Positions 1 to 18,200 of a DNA stretch of 64,000 nucleotides are shown here, piece after piece (the first letter of the stretch is position 1; every line of letters starts with the position of its first letter). The stretch lies in assembly GCA_026413225.1 (NCBI GenBank), contig CM048572.1, forward strand, positions 558,001 to 622,000, in the 5' to 3' direction. A model generated the notes under the pieces. It was not told where the DNA came from. It ran no database searches and saw only the letters and a program-made list of their open reading frames with translations. This DNA is from Otis tarda (taxonomy: Eukaryota > Chordata > Aves > Otidiformes > Otididae). A program made the translations under genes and the position numbers.

Positions 1-2342
1 TCAGCCACACCAATAAAATCGTATTTAGGACCAGTTTTATTATTTGTTCACAGGATTATATGGCTTAAAACAAACCTCTTTTTGCAAGGGTTTTCAAAAA
101 CTGGCCAAGACTCATTGTATGCAGCCCAAAGCATGGTGCTGCTGCAAGCAAAATCCTGCTAGCAATACTGCAGAACGCTGTACATAGTTATTTACTGATG
201 AATTGTTTCTTCACAAATGAACTATCCAGTATTCATTACAAGCCTCGGAATGCAATCAGCAGGTAAAAAGCCCCTTTCATCTACAAGGGGAACTTTCAAA
301 ATTTACAGAAAATGGATTTGCCTTTATGTACATGCCATCAAGCACGTCAACTGGCAGCTTTAGTCCCAATACCAACACCCACAAATTTCACATTTTCTAT
401 TTCCATTTAAATAACCACGGGGGAGAGACGCTACTTTCAGTTGCCCCTATTTTTAATGAAACTGTCAAAGAAGATTAGGCTGTGTCACAAATCTGAGCTG
501 TTCTTAACACAGACCAAGAAGAACATCACTCTGCATCACAATGAAGAAAGAATTACCAAAATATAAGGTAGTATTGTTAATTTGATCAAAAGATCTATGC
601 TCACGCACTCATTTGGTACATAATCCTCATACACAGCTGGCAAAGCTGATGTTTAGGGGACACATCGAAATGGCTGTTTCCACTGTGCAGAAGTACAAGG
701 AGTTCTCCCCTTCACTGACTACTGTTATTTCAGGTGTAATTGTTCCTATGTAATTTTCGGAAACCTCAAACAAGAGGTTCAGAGCAGCAAATACCAGATG
801 AAAAATGAAACACCAGTGCAATATTATACTCTTCAGTGCTGCTAGTGAAACTCCTGCCCATCAGCCTGGATTCCGCATTCTGACCTCCTTAACCTGTTAA
901 GTACTAGAACAGTATAATCCTTTTTCTGCATTGTGAAACTTAATAGATTATTTGCACATGCATCGAGAATTTTCGCTGAAACGAACTAACAGCAAAAATC
1001 TATGCTTTCAAGAAGCAGATCATTCCAAAGTGAACTCTAAAGCACAGAAAGCTTCTGGAAAACAGACAAACAAAAACCCCCAAACCAAACCAAAAAATGA
1101 ACACAAACCACCTAAACAAAGCAAAAGGAAAAAAACCAAACAACCAAAACAAAACAGCCCCCACCCCCCTTAATCTTTTTGGACTACAACAAATACAGCC
1201 TCATGTAACAGAATGTGTAAACCATGCCATCTCATGTTAGTTTTGACAAATGACAATACACATCTCCTTGCCATCGCCTTTCCACATCTGCTGCTCACTT
1301 TTGGACCAAAAGGACTTCTTTCTGATCTAAGACTGCTGATTCCCCAACAATAAAAGCTTATGAACACCACTGAGAACACTGCCACACATCAACAAGCCCA
1401 GCACACGAGAACATCTATGTCCAGATTAGTAATCTTAGTAATTCTTTGGACCTGCCATGCTGCACAAATACAAACGTTAGCATGCATGCTTTTTGCTACA
1501 CCTTTCAGATTAAACTTTCAGGATTATATTTCTTCACAGACAGGATCAGGCAGGAAAATTCTGCAAATGAACAGTGTTTAGGAGTTGGATCATCAGATAG
1601 AGACTGTACTCGCATAGAATTATCTACAGATTTAAACGTCTTTACAATGCTTAGAACAGAAATTATCAAACTAATTTGCTATCAGATTTTCTTTTGCAGA
1701 AGCTTATTAAAGGATGTAATTGTTCTGCTACCACCTCCGTAAGTCAGGACCAAGGAGAATTAGTCATCATATACAAGACCACAAGGAATTGCAGTTCTGA
1801 CTCAAACCCAAATTTCTAGTTGGAACAGACTGAAAAAGAGTTGAGACAAGTCTACCAGTCCATTCAGATGAATCTGACAGATGCACCATGGTCCTCTCTA
1901 TGTCAGTATCCTAAGGCACTCAAGCTTGTCCAGTATATATAAGCTTCTCAGTTAACTGAGAAACAGTGCTAGAAAGTCACAATTTAAAAGAAAAAAAAAA
2001 CAAAACAAAAAACAAACCACCACCAACAAAAATCCTTCACCAAAACCCAACCTGAAACCCTGGCCAGAATAGGGAAAAAAATCAGTTATAATCCTCCTTA
2101 TGACTAAGCACTAGAAAGTGTGTCATTTCTGCATTTTCTGACTTCTCAATTTGACAACTCATGATGTTTTAATACAGACTTCATACTTAATAGGCACATA
2201 ATCATTTATCTGCCACATTATTATTCTAGAAAGGCAATCTAAAAATTTAAATACAACTAGACAACCCGATAACTCACAGTTAACATCAACAGAGACTGGA
2301 TTACTTATAACAACAAACAAAGGTAATTTCTGAAGTCTGTAC
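1..2342. other. Partial CPNE1 intron
   Basis: No coding exon, RNA gene or transposon end recognised. The only structure seen is two A/C-rich simple blocks near 1061-1168 and 1987-2035. The next CPNE1 exon, expected to complete C2B, was searched for on the minus strand and not found. Confidence 0.6.
1061..1168. repeat. A/C-rich low-complexity block
   Basis: Runs of A broken by C and CC (AAAC, AACC and CAAA units) with almost no T. Similar blocks recur at 1987-2035, 28170-28235, 38139-38184 and 63495-63545, and a T/G-rich counterpart is at 32836-32903. No source element identified. Confidence 0.6.
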
Positions 2343-5622
<3,280 letters not shown>

Positions 5623-5645
5623 CTGCGGGCAGAGCAGAAGGTCAG

Positions 5646-5686
5646 ACCGACCGACCTACCGACCGACCTGCAGACTGACCGACCCG
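5646..5686. repeat. Short GACC-unit tetranucleotide repeat
   Basis: Imperfect tandem GACC/GACT units (GGTC on the minus strand), 24-64 nt upstream of the CPNE1 ATG. It would be 5' UTR or intron depending on which promoter is used. Confidence 0.7.
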
Positions 5687-6220
5687 CCGCGCGGGGGCGG
5701 GGGGCGGCGGCGGCTGCTGCCGGCGGCGCGCGCGGCCAGGGGAGGGGACGGGGCCGCGCCAGGTGCGGAGCCGCCGCGGAGCGCGCCCGCAGCACTGCCA
5801 CCGCGCGACGACGGCGGGAGCGCGGCCCCGTCCTTCCCCGCGGCGCGCTCAGCAGCCGCGAGAGGAGCGCGGCCCGGGCCGCCCCCGCCGCCCTTCCCCG
5901 CTCGCCTCTCGCGTTCTCCCCGGGCTCTGCCCTCCGCTCCCGGCGGCTCCGGCTCCCTCCGCCCCGGCTGCAGGGCCCGCGCGCCCCTGCCTGCGCCCCC
6001 CGCTCCGCGGGAGCGCGCTGTCCGGCTGTCGCCCCGCCGGCGCGGCTCCTGCAGCCCAAGGCTGCCCGGGCCGGGGCCTCCTGAGCCGGCAGCGCCCGCC
6101 CCGAGCCGCGGCGGAGATCTGCTCGGCGCGGCGGGGGCGCTGCCAGGGCCCCCCAGCCGGCAAGACCTCCCTTCCCTCCTTCGGGAACCCCGCTTCTTTG
6201 CGGTGCTGCCCTCCGAAAAA

Positions 6221-9200
6221 ACTGCAACATAAATTTGTAACAAAGGCAGTAACTAAATTTTATTACGTATCAAATTGCAGATGCTTCTGTGCAAGGAAGG
6301 GCTATGATTCTCAAAACTGAATTTAGAAGGTAAACCTTCAAGCGTCAAAACACTAGAGCTGAGGAGCTCTAACGAGTATTTTAAATGTGAATATTTCATA
6401 GAGAAGCGCCTTCAAAGTTTGGAAAATAAGGAAACAATTGTTTGCTCTTTCTCCTGTCTGAGTATCCACATGTTCTTATGCTTGCAAGGTGTAAATATTT
6501 ATCTCAACAAAGAGGTGAGCTTTTATTAGACAACATTTAATCCCTTAGACCTCCCAGTCTGCAATCCACCCTGGACAGATGTTACTGACAACACTTAATA
6601 CACTATTGCATGATACTCAGATGCTCCAGCGATGGCAGCAAGACAGAACTGGCGCTCACTAAGAATTTGCAAAGCTTTAGGCAAAGAGGATCATCACTCA
6701 GCTTTCTACTCATGTCATCACCACCATCATCTGCTTTAACGCCAGCATTTTCAAAGAGGCTAGTTTGAAGTACTCTGGTCAACTGTTGAAACTACTAGAG
6801 CCATCCATCTTCCACTGCAGTTGCCTTCAACCCCAAATAAGATTCACAAAAGAAACCACTGCCTTTAATAAATACATCCCTCCTAAAATCGCAAGTCATG
6901 GGTATTGGTTTTTCTTTAACTACATGTACCATTCCACCAGACCAGCTTACATCTGACACAGTCTGACGTCTGCAGGGTCTGCAGTTCTACAGACAACTGC
7001 ACAAGCTCGTAGGACACGAGTTGTTTGCCAACACGGAAGATCAGGACACCCAGCCTTGCCTCCTGTGCCAACATTTCTCCACTTTTCCTTTACTGCAGAG
7101 ATTCCTGCACCAACAGGAGACACAACCAGGAGACACCCTTCCTCCCCACTGGAGCACAAATGTTCAGGAGCGAAGTTAACCTCAAAGAAACAGATCCCCA
7201 TAAGCTTCGGTGTCCCCAAACAGCACCTGCCCCTTTCTGGGAGGAAACCATTACTACAGGTCTCATGCTGCACGCAGAACAAGTCTGTCCGTATGTTATT
7301 TATTCCATGTTACAAAGACACTGCTAACAAAAAGTTAGAAGTTTGATATGGGAACTGCCAAGGCACACAAACAAGCCCGGAGGTGAGGTGACACAAGTCC
7401 ACAAACCCTACCATCTCCCATCTGTTATATGAATCTCTTCTCCAGGTCAATAGTAGCGAAATTATGAAAATACGCGCTGTTTCAAGGACTTCTCTTTCAA
7501 TACACTGACACCCAGCATGCTGTCTCATCCTACTGGTTTGGATTTAGTAATTGTATAGGATTTCCCTTGAAACACAGCCCAGACGTTTTGCTGAATCCCT
7601 GGGAAGTTGCAAACCACAGGGGATCCTTTCCTGCCACATCCTCCTGCTCCATCTGGAGATCACAGGCACCAGCTGATACACATGACAGCCAGGACACAAC
7701 AGAGTACTGGCAGGACAAGTGTTCAGGGTGGCTGAGCAGGAACCGTTCTAATGCGCTGTACTCCCTCCTCGCCAGCTCGGGGAATAACAAGGAAGTGGGT
7801 TTAAACAACTATAGACACAACCCTTATCAAAAGAAGAGGGATAGCTCCTTAACAGATTCAGATTTAAAAAATCATGTTTAATCTGAAAACACCAGTTTGA
7901 ACCTCAGCCAGCAATTGTTTATCTATTGCTGCCTACAGACATCCTTGAAGAGCCCACATGAAGTTTTTTTTTCACTTCACAGCTTTCCAAATACGGTGTT
8001 CCCCAGTTTCAATTCATACCTTGCATAATAGCAGCAGAAAATTCTGATCACAGCCTAGTCTGGGTATCTCAGCAGCTAGAGAATGGAGTAGGAGGTCTGC
8101 TAAGACACATCTGTTTCAGTCAAGCCTGAAGATCTGCCTAGCTGCTAGGTAAGTGCCATCACCCAGTTATCTCGCTCATGCACTTAGTGGGAGAAGTGGA
8201 AGTCTCCTGAAACCTGCCTGCATCTGAAAAGCTTGAAAAGATCAAAAGCTTAGCATGTTTTCATTCCCAAACACACACATACAAAAAATACTGAATGAGG
8301 AAAAAACCCCAACAGTGGAGCTCCTCAGCAATTAGGAAAACTAGCCCCAACTTCAGTTATGAGCTACTTTGAAACAGGATTTAATGATGATAAGCATTGG
8401 CTCAATCAGTCTCTTTTCCTCCCTAAAGCAAGAATTCTGGAATTTACCTTCATTTTTCATAGTAAATGGTATTTTATTGCAGTAACTAGATCTCTTTTCC
8501 TATTAAAAACTGAATTGTTTATGTGAAATCTATTGGTTAACTTTATCTCCATCTCTCTCCATAAAGGCTCTGTTCACTTCCTCTGAGAGGAGTGACCATT
8601 CTTTGAAAATGCCACAGTCAGCACTTGCACTAAGAACAACCCCATGCCTAACACAACCTCCCTCCTGTTTCTGTTTAAGCAGAAGCCTGCAATGCTTTCT
8701 CGTTTCTCTTAAGCTTCTGTCTTCTCTTAAGCTTCATACAACCCTGCAACATCTCCTTGATATTTCACCGCTTTGAAAGCTGGAGAGCTGGCACGTACCA
8801 GCTTACTCCCAAGAAGCAAGTACGACACCGTCAGTATGGTTTGGAACACCATAGACCGAGCAGGAATGCTTCATCGCTTACCAGGACTGTGTAACACACG
8901 ACAAGAGAGAAAGGTTCTAGTGCTTACCATGCTCAGACAGCGCACAAAGGCTCTGATCCCAAGCTAAGTAAACAGTTTGGTGCAATTAAATTGAAAGAAT
9001 TTGGGAGTTTATTTTTTTTTTATTAATAGCCTTCCTTTTTTTCCTTGGCATGCACTCAAAGAGCACCAATATGATTCACCTTGCAGATTTGAGTCAGTAT
9101 TTCAAAAACAAATTAGTTTCACTCAGTTTTCATAGAGTATAATTATATCCATTCATACACACAAAATAGATCTAGCTTTTAGACTTGCAACAGTTAATCT

Positions 9201-12200
9201 TTACTATGGCACAATATTATTTACATTTGTTGCAACATTCAAATTTTTCTATTTTCTAACAGTTCCAGAAATTCTGAAAGTCACTGATTTCTTACTTTCC
9301 CCCCTCGCGAGCACCCTTGATAACTAATATTAATATCTTATTTGAAACTTCTGGCTTACAGAAGGCAACAAATGTTTCCAAAGCAAAAACAGCAGCTACA
9401 GCAAACTGCTTCCATAAAGGTATTAAACCATATTCAGTTTATAAAGGATTTATTATAGATTGGTCCTTGACGTCTTGCAAGGATGAGAATTTGACAATCT
9501 CTCCAACTTACTCACCACTGGCAGATTAAGGTACAGCATGGTCTGAAAGTCACAAAACTATTCTAGCAGCAGAAATGCAGTTTGCCAACTAAAAATGAAC
9601 TCCAAATATGATAATAAATTCAATCTATTTAAAAACACAGAAACCAAAGCTACTGGGTGCATCCCAGCATAGCGGGTTCAGAAGGAAAGGCAACACAAGC
9701 AAGCCACAGGGTATGTGCTGCTGTTTGGAACAGCCTGTAAAATCACAACTGATGTTATGTTATACCCCCACAATCAGCAATTTATATCAACAATAGCCAC
9801 ACACATCTGATCCAATGCTCTCACAACTCAGGGATCTCACTGTCGAGAAGCATCGCCTGTGAAGTTTCATCTTGAGCTGAATTCTGCACATTCCTTTCTC
9901 AAGGGAAGAATTTCCAACACAGCTTCAGATCCATCAGGCACCTCTATTTTTTTTGCCTTTAGTTAGAATTGAACAATACCACATTTTGAGGAAAAATACA
10001 TCACCTGCACAAACTCCAGAGCAAAATATTACCCACAGAAGTCTAAATCCCGAGCGCATACTCCAGAGAAGTCTTCCACTGCTCAACCAGATATCATCTC
10101 CAGTTATTCAAGTGCTCAGACAACCAAACTGAGGTCCAGTTTAAGAAGTAAAAATTATTTTTACTGTGCATACCACCTCTTCCCTGTAAAGAGGATCATG
10201 AACTCCAACAGTGGTGTAATACACATGGAAAGATAAATTCTGTATTTCCAACAAAGCTGTTCTATGCTGCATTGAAGCACACCAGTAAAGAAGCTGGTCC
10301 TAAACAACTGCAGACAAAAAAAATTGCAACATTCTAGGAAAATCACATAGGAGATCCATCTTACACATTCAGAAGAATAAGGAATTACCTGCTTTCTGAA
10401 GTTTTAGATAAGCATTTCAGAACTTCCAACCCTTTTCACATGATTCCACAGAAAAATCAACTTCCTTTCATACAGAAAAGAACATTCTCCAATGTAAACA
10501 AAATCAACTCCACAAACAAGTCCAATATTAATTTATAATTATTCTTCTAGTGATTCAGCTTAACCAAAGCTTAAAAGCAAATCAAGTATAAGAGAGGAAA
10601 GCACTGCTCACTTATGCTTGAAGAGAACTCCACAACTGTGCTGAAAGATTTTTAGTGTCCCAATTCAGAGCTCTGGAGGGTCTTCCATTTCCCTAAATGC
10701 CACATATTGGTGTCTGAGGCATAAACAAACCCCTCTGTACTTATCCCGCTGCAGGCCACCATTTTGTTGATCAAGGACTGAGTACTGGACCATGTAAGGT
10801 GAGAATTATTAAATCACAACATTTGTTTTTATATGCTTCCATACTGCCAGAGGTTCCCCTTTTCCCTGAGGCTGGGGAGGACACGGTGAAGAGGGGGTGC
10901 ACAGGGCAAAAGGGGGGTTGTGACTCAGATCACCCCAGTGTGGCAGCTCACAGAACCCACCAAGTCACACAGAGCACAAGAAAAATCTAATAACTTCATA
11001 GCCTCAAACACCACCAGTGGTAGTTTTAGTAACGCCAGGAGTGATGTCTTCTGGAGAGAAAACGTTAGTGTTATCCCACAACCCAGTCTTGTGGATCAGC
11101 TCGGCTTCACTGCTCTATGCAAGATGGAATATAAGCAAGGATTCAGCACAAGAAAACCTGCCATTTGTTCCTAGTTAATCACACTAATAAATTCTCATCA
11201 ACTACATCACTCTGTACAGGATACCCAATAGATTCTATTTCAGTGTACACCAAATATTACACTTTAATTGAAGAACTTGGTTAACTCAAGCTTGCAGCTT
11301 TAATATATGTGCTTAAAGACAGTTGTTTTCCTATGAGCTTATTTTGTACTGGGCTGACCATGGCTTCTGCCTTACATTCTGCTTACAAACACAACAGAAG
11401 TGCCAGCAACCTTGCCAGTAGATGTACTAACTGCAATTTTCACCATCTTGGCCTCATGCTACCCAACAACTCAAGAAACACCCCGAAACACATGTTACAG
11501 ACCACCCCAGTTAATCAATCTTGCACTTCCCAACAATCTAATACAGTCCCCTCCTTGTCCATTACTCAGTTTAAGCCCACATCTTGCAGTTATCACCCTA
11601 CTTTCTCCAAAGAAGCTTTTCTCTCCTCCTGCTGTGGTCCCTGAATGTGCAGATAAATCAGAAGCAATGCTTTCTCAGATCACTAGTTCAATTTTCAGAG
11701 GGAAGCCTGTAAGGTTTTGTGTTTTGGTATTACATAGCTGACACTGATGCCATTTTCTAAATGCATTATCAAGATAAAAATTCTAATGTGATCCTACTTT
11801 CTTGAACTCCGTAAGGCTCTACAAGAAATCATAAAGTTAGGTTTCTATTACTAGATGCACTAAAAAGCATCTTTATTTTAAGCTGAGATTAAGAGAGTCT
11901 CATGAGAAAGACCACAGTTCACAAAATTTACCAGTAAACACAGCCTCTTTCTGGCACATCAGCTCTTCCACGGGCCACAGAGCCTCATCCCACAGCCCAG
12001 CAGCTCTGCAAAGAATATAAATGGCTACAATTTTTTCTACCATGTCATTATTCCTGGGGTTTGGAGCAGAGACTGTTAAGACCAGCACTACTACAGGCAG
12101 ATAATAAATCAGTATTCTCTGTACTGTGTTCCAAGTTACCTATCACCATATATTTTGACTGATCAATCAAAACTTTATGGGAAGAGGGTTAATTAACTGT

Positions 12201-15200
12201 CACCTGAAACAAAAGGCATCTGCTAGTTGTTGAGAAAGAAACAGAGCAGCGAATGCTATTAAGAACACCTTTCTAACCAAACTGCTCTGGCAGCTTCATT
12301 CAGTCCACAGTCCATCAGATAGACTTAATTTCAGGGATCAGAGCTCCCAGGGAGGATGGACACACAATGGAAAGCTGACAAGTGTTTCCTACAGGGTGCA
12401 GCAGTGAAGCATTGATGCTGTGCTGACACTGAACCACTCCAAGCCCCAACCAGAGGAAAGCAGCAGCACAGCCACCAGTGCAGAGGAGCCTTGCTGAGCT
12501 CTGAATCTGAACTCAAGCCTGATGCGAGGAGGTTATTGACTAATGCACACCTAAGGCCACTGCACATGGAAGTTATGACCTAGTTCTACTTACTGAGTTG
12601 TGTCAACACGAACCCTGAAGCTCCAGTAACACCATGAGAATTTGATTTTTTTCTATCCGAAGGCAGTCGCTGGATACAAGTGCTGAGCGTGTGCTGTGGC
12701 AGTCTGACCCAAGACATTCACGGAAACTGACTGAGGGCAAAACTCACATTTATATTTCCAACTCATTTAGGTTGGAAAGGATCTTTAAGATAGAGTCCAA
12801 ATGTTAACCTAACACTGCCTAGTCCACCACTAAACCATGTCCCTAAGCACCGTATCTATACGCTAATAAAATATCTACACGGTAATAGCTATATACCTAC
12901 GTAATATCTATGCAATAATAAAAATAACAAGTTTATGATGTTTTTTTAAAAAAGTTGAAATAAAGCACAAAAATCACAAACGGGATTGTAATCTCCAGCA
13001 GAAAATGTGAACAAGAACTTCAGTCATTTCATCTTCTTTACTGCAGCTTTCTCCCCCAATGAACAACAGCCAGGTAAGTCCTAACTCTAGGGACGCAGTA
13101 ACTTCTTCTGCAAGTTCACTTTTAACTTATGCATCACCAGTATCCCCCTTAATCACAATCAACAAGCTCAAACAAAGGCCTGTGCAGGCCTTTACTACTT
13201 TACTACTATCTTCCACCATTCGGAGAAATAAGTAAACAAACTGATGGGTCAACATTAATTCTATTTCAAATATTAGTTTGTAATATATTAAATTGCAATA
13301 GCATTCAAGTTAACACCTGAACTTAAGCAAAACTTAAGTTACTTTTCCAAGCTCTTCATGCCAAAGAAAACACATTTCAAAATTCTTCAAACCATTTAGG
13401 AGCAGAGTATTAAAAAAAAAAATTCCTTAAAAAATAATTTAAAGCAGGTTGGAGCTTTGGAGTCAATCACTCATTTGGCTCAAGCTGGAACAGTAACTGC
13501 AATCCTACAAGTTTTCACTGGATTTCTCTCACTAAATAAGATTTTTTCATTCTTTTCATATTATTTTATCAGTTGCTTTACCCCCATCGCATGATTCTCA
13601 AATATTTATTACAAAATGTAAACAACAACTTAACTGAAAAACAGACTTAAACCTTATCCACACTGGCCTTTGTAACAACACCAAACATATCGTTTTACAT
13701 TGCAAATCTTTGCCTTTCTCTAGTAAGGCTTCATTCTTTCCCTTAAAACTCCAGCTATTCCCATCTCAGGCACAAAGAGCTAAAAACATTCTGTCCCATA
13801 CCCCAGATAAATCAAGCTGGCTATGGTTCCTCCACTTCACAGTCCGAACTCCTTAAGCTGAGATGGAAGACCACACCATATTCCTCCTCTTTGGTTCTTC
13901 AACTACACTGCAGCTTCACCTGCAAGTACCTCAACGTACCACTTCTTACTTACACGCACCCGCAATTTTTGAGGCATTATCTCGGTGCTCATTGTGCCGC
14001 TCTCTTTCCCAAACACCAGAAATGTAAACCATTCTGTACTTACTCTAAAGCCTGCATGGTTTTACCCATTCCTGCAAATGTAGCCACGGTATTACACAGG
14101 TGACTTCAAGGCAGAAACTCATTAGGGTCCATCTGTTTAGACCAGTATATGGACCAGTATATAGACCATGCTGCATATGGACAGCATGAGCTCAAAAGAA
14201 GTCTTTAAGAAGAAACAGGCCAGCAATACATTTTACCAATCTTTGCTGTTTTACCAAATTCACATAACTGAAGAATTTCAGTGATCACATAGTACCAATA
14301 GCCACTTAGTTATGAGAAGTCTGCCACATTTCTTGTCTATATTGCACTGCTGAATGATCACAAAAAAAAAAAAAAGTTGAGATACCCCAGATGAATTCTT
14401 TAGACTATTCTCAGCTGTCCTAGAGTTATTACTGCTCAGTGACAACTCTTGCCTAAAAAATTAGTAAAGGCATAAAGCAGAAGCGACCTTTCCAGATCTC
14501 ACGCATTACAGAATCACACTCTCTCTCACATTACATAATTCAGGCTTTCTTCCTTACGGACTTTAATCTTGAATCTAGCTCCTCATGAAATATGATCTGG
14601 AAAAAAAATCATCCCGTAATATTGCTTCTGCAGTATTCATAAGAAATTTATTTTTTCAAGTTATTCATTGCAAGTTCAGCCTTCCTTATGTGGACATTGT
14701 CTTTCGATTATTTTTTCTCCTTTTTCTCTTTTTATTTTTAAAAAAGAGATTCACACCTCCATAATACTTTCGTGCACTTAATTTTTACCATCTGTAGTAT
14801 GAACATCTTCACTTCTCCATCCTAACCTACTGCAGAATAATGATACTTCAAGACAGAAAAAACTACCAAAAACCACCACAAACCTGAAATCAAGGAAGTA
14901 GAACAAAGGGAAGGATTTGGCAAGGGAATTTAAAAGTTATTTTCTCTCTCCCCCATTCAGACTAACAACAGAAGTATTTAAAGGCCACAAACCACCACTC
15001 TAACCTCATGTCCCTTTTCTGTTCTCCTTCAGACTCAACTTTTCCTGCCAGGATATCTTCCCAAAAGCACAAACCTATTATGATGACAGATTCAAGCTAT
15101 TCTGCTTGTCTCAGCACCAAGTAGGCCACAACGACCATACAATCTCCCCTCATTGAGGAGGAAGAGATTCCACAACTGCAGACAGGTATTTCCTCAAGTG

Positions 15201-18200
15201 CTTCTTCCATGTCTGCTATCCATAGCATATATACTGCAACACTTTTCAATCTACACCCTAAAGAAGTCTGTTGTCATTAAGTTTGCTACAAAGGTGCTCC
15301 ACACCCTTTAGAAAACATGTCTCTGCAAGAACCTGAAAACCCCTATAACCCAATACTAGTAAGCTTTAGGTTCTCCCACAGGCGAGCATTTTTATTTTCT
15401 TAAAGTCAAATGAATACTTTCAATAATTTTTAAATAAATATGACCAAACTAAGAAAGAGAGAAGTTCTCCAAGCAAAAAACCTCTCTGGCAAAAAAAAAA
15501 AAAAAACCTAGAGTAAATTTAACAGCTGTAAAGGCAGGAATTGAATTACATTTACGTAGAGAGACTTGGACTTATCACATTAGGTGGAACCTAGAAACTC
15601 AGATTACAAGTAGCACATTCTCTGGGCAGCGGAGTGCTATCTGCATAGAAAGGGAATGGTTGAACAACTGAGGCAGGCAGAAGGCCAGGACAAAACATCA
15701 CACAGGCTCGACACATTAGCATTTCGTTCACTGCCGATTCTTCACCAACAGGACTTTCACGTGTACCTAACGCACCAGGAGAGGGATTTGAAGATCACAA
15801 AAAGATTAAAACAGTATCTGTTTTTCACATTATACAAGTAAGCAACCTTGGAGTGCGGGCTGCGGAAAAACATTCAGAACAACAAGTTCTTACTACCTTT
15901 TCAAGACTAAACAAGACAGAGAGGAAGGTTAAAGACTACAACACCACACCATAGCTGGCACAGAACTCAATTACAGGGATTCCTTTCACCTTTCACATAA
16001 CAGAATTAAACAATGATACTACAATCGTATTCAGTCAAACCACCGGGCTGAAAATAGCTGATATTTCATAGAGACCTAAGATCTGCAGATTCATATTAGG
16101 ATTTATACTACTTTTGTTTGTTTAAACCAAAGCATTTTTAGTTTCAGAAAACATACTCTTGTTTCTGCTTGAAGTTATTTTTACAAGCACAACTAATGAC
16201 AAATTTCAACACAAGAAGTAGCACAAGCCATCCAGCAGAACGAAAACACTCTTTGAACACTCTCCTTTCTGCTCCTGGAGTAATTAGGGTAGCCAAATAC
16301 TACCTTCTCATTCAAAGAAATAGCATGACATATTGCTTGCGCTGCAAGGAAGAAATGCCATTTGAATTACCGCCTTGACAAAAGTACAGTGTCAGTTACT
16401 CAAAGGGAGGGATGCGTGTCCAGACCACAAAAAAGGCCTTCACAACTCCAGGACATTTGTGCAGTACGTCACGCTGCTATGTATGTAATTTTTCAGATAT
16501 ACTTGAAAGCTTTTTTTTCAGAGATGTATCCAATTTACTCAAAATGCTTTTATATACACACAGAGGTTATCACTGACTTCAACAACAACTACAGTTGTCT
16601 TCAAAAACCTTAAAACAGACTTGACCATCACATGTAATTCTGATTTACAATCTAAGAATACATAAGACTGTAGAGGGCTCAAGTTTAACTGTTTAACAGC
16701 AGACCATTTAGACTGATTACATCTCTCATGCATTCTATCATTAACAAGTCCATTTAAATTTCACATTAACACTTTAACTATCTACTCACTGTTTTAGTCT
16801 GCTCTTTGTCACACAACTCAGTGCTGAAGTTTCTGAATCACAAACATTCTTCATTAGATTAGGGCATCCCTTGGTTGCTTTTACTAAAGCTAAAGACTGA
16901 AAGTTTGGCCTCAACCTTTCAATTTCAACCCTAATGCCACTTCACCAATGTTAAAGCTGATGTGCCTTTAATGCGCAGATGAAAACATTCTGCCACTGGC
17001 TTACTGGTTACTCGGAGACAAATTAGCTATATACCATTACCCTGCATGCACACTTACCTCACCTTCTAAAAGCTTTCAAGTCCTTAGATGAAAGGAACTC
17101 TAAGCGCTATAAAAATCACTCCATTTAATTGCATGAGACTGGATCTGTAACACAGCAGACTGGCTCTGCAGCAACGCTGGAATGTAGCAGGTGGAATCCT
17201 ACGCAAGTGAATCAGAAATAACTCTGCCTCCCCTCCTGAAAGAAGGGGGTTTCCCCTACATTCAGCCAACGAACTGCCACCAATTTTAATTAGCCTCTTC
17301 GCTTTTGTAGGTGTTCCTCAAGTGTTCATTAGTGGCCACTAGTGTTCCTCAAGAACATGGGATTTATAAATACTGCCCTTTTATTAGAAACATTTGCTAA
17401 AAATTAAACAGTATCAGCAACCACTACTTTTACTTTCAAGTTGAGCTTTCTGTTTAAACAAGCACGGACTTTTCACATTCCATATCCATCCTCCCATCAA
17501 AACAAGCAGCAATTATTTCATTATACTGCTGACAACAAAAGTTTTGAAAAAAGCTTACATTATGGAGCACATTCTGGCAAATGTCACCACAGCAAGAAGG
17601 TCACTAAGCAAACAGGTGCTACAGAGTCTTGTATAAAATCTTGTGACAGCAGTCCTGTGAATTTTATCATAAAAGGCACTCAATCAAAATTACCTAAAAG
17701 GAATTCTTGAAGTAGTTTAGGTTTTCACTATATTGTTATTTTCCTTCCCAAATCCGCCTTAATTTCTAAGTGACTAGAAAGCATTTCTAAGCTTCCTACT
17801 GTCACACAGATCACACAGAGCAACGCTACAGCCACATAGTCACATTAATGGGAAATGACTGAAATTAAACTAAATGATCAAGACTATGAAACAGCTAGCC
17901 AGAAGTTCCACCTACCTTCAGATGGTCATAAATCAGAGCAATACCATCCTACTGATTCTTTGGTTAACAATACTGTAACTACAACATGAAGATTTCAAAA
18001 AGTCACCAGCCTTCCAGAAGCAGTGACAAGTCCAAAGAGCCAGAATACACCACCCAAGAGAGTTCTAGGCAGGATCAATTCCCGTTTCCACTGTGCAGGC
18101 CTTCCAAATCCTAAATTTTCAGTTCTAAACTTTACAGGGGAATTGCACTCCCTCAACCATGTACTATGAAGTCAATCCCCACTCTACTTGAAATTATCCT

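Noticed and set aside
1-60. AATAAA-like hexamers at the left edge as a CPNE1 3' end
   Set aside because: CPNE1 still lacks most of C2B and all of its A domain here, so this is intron, not a 3' UTR.
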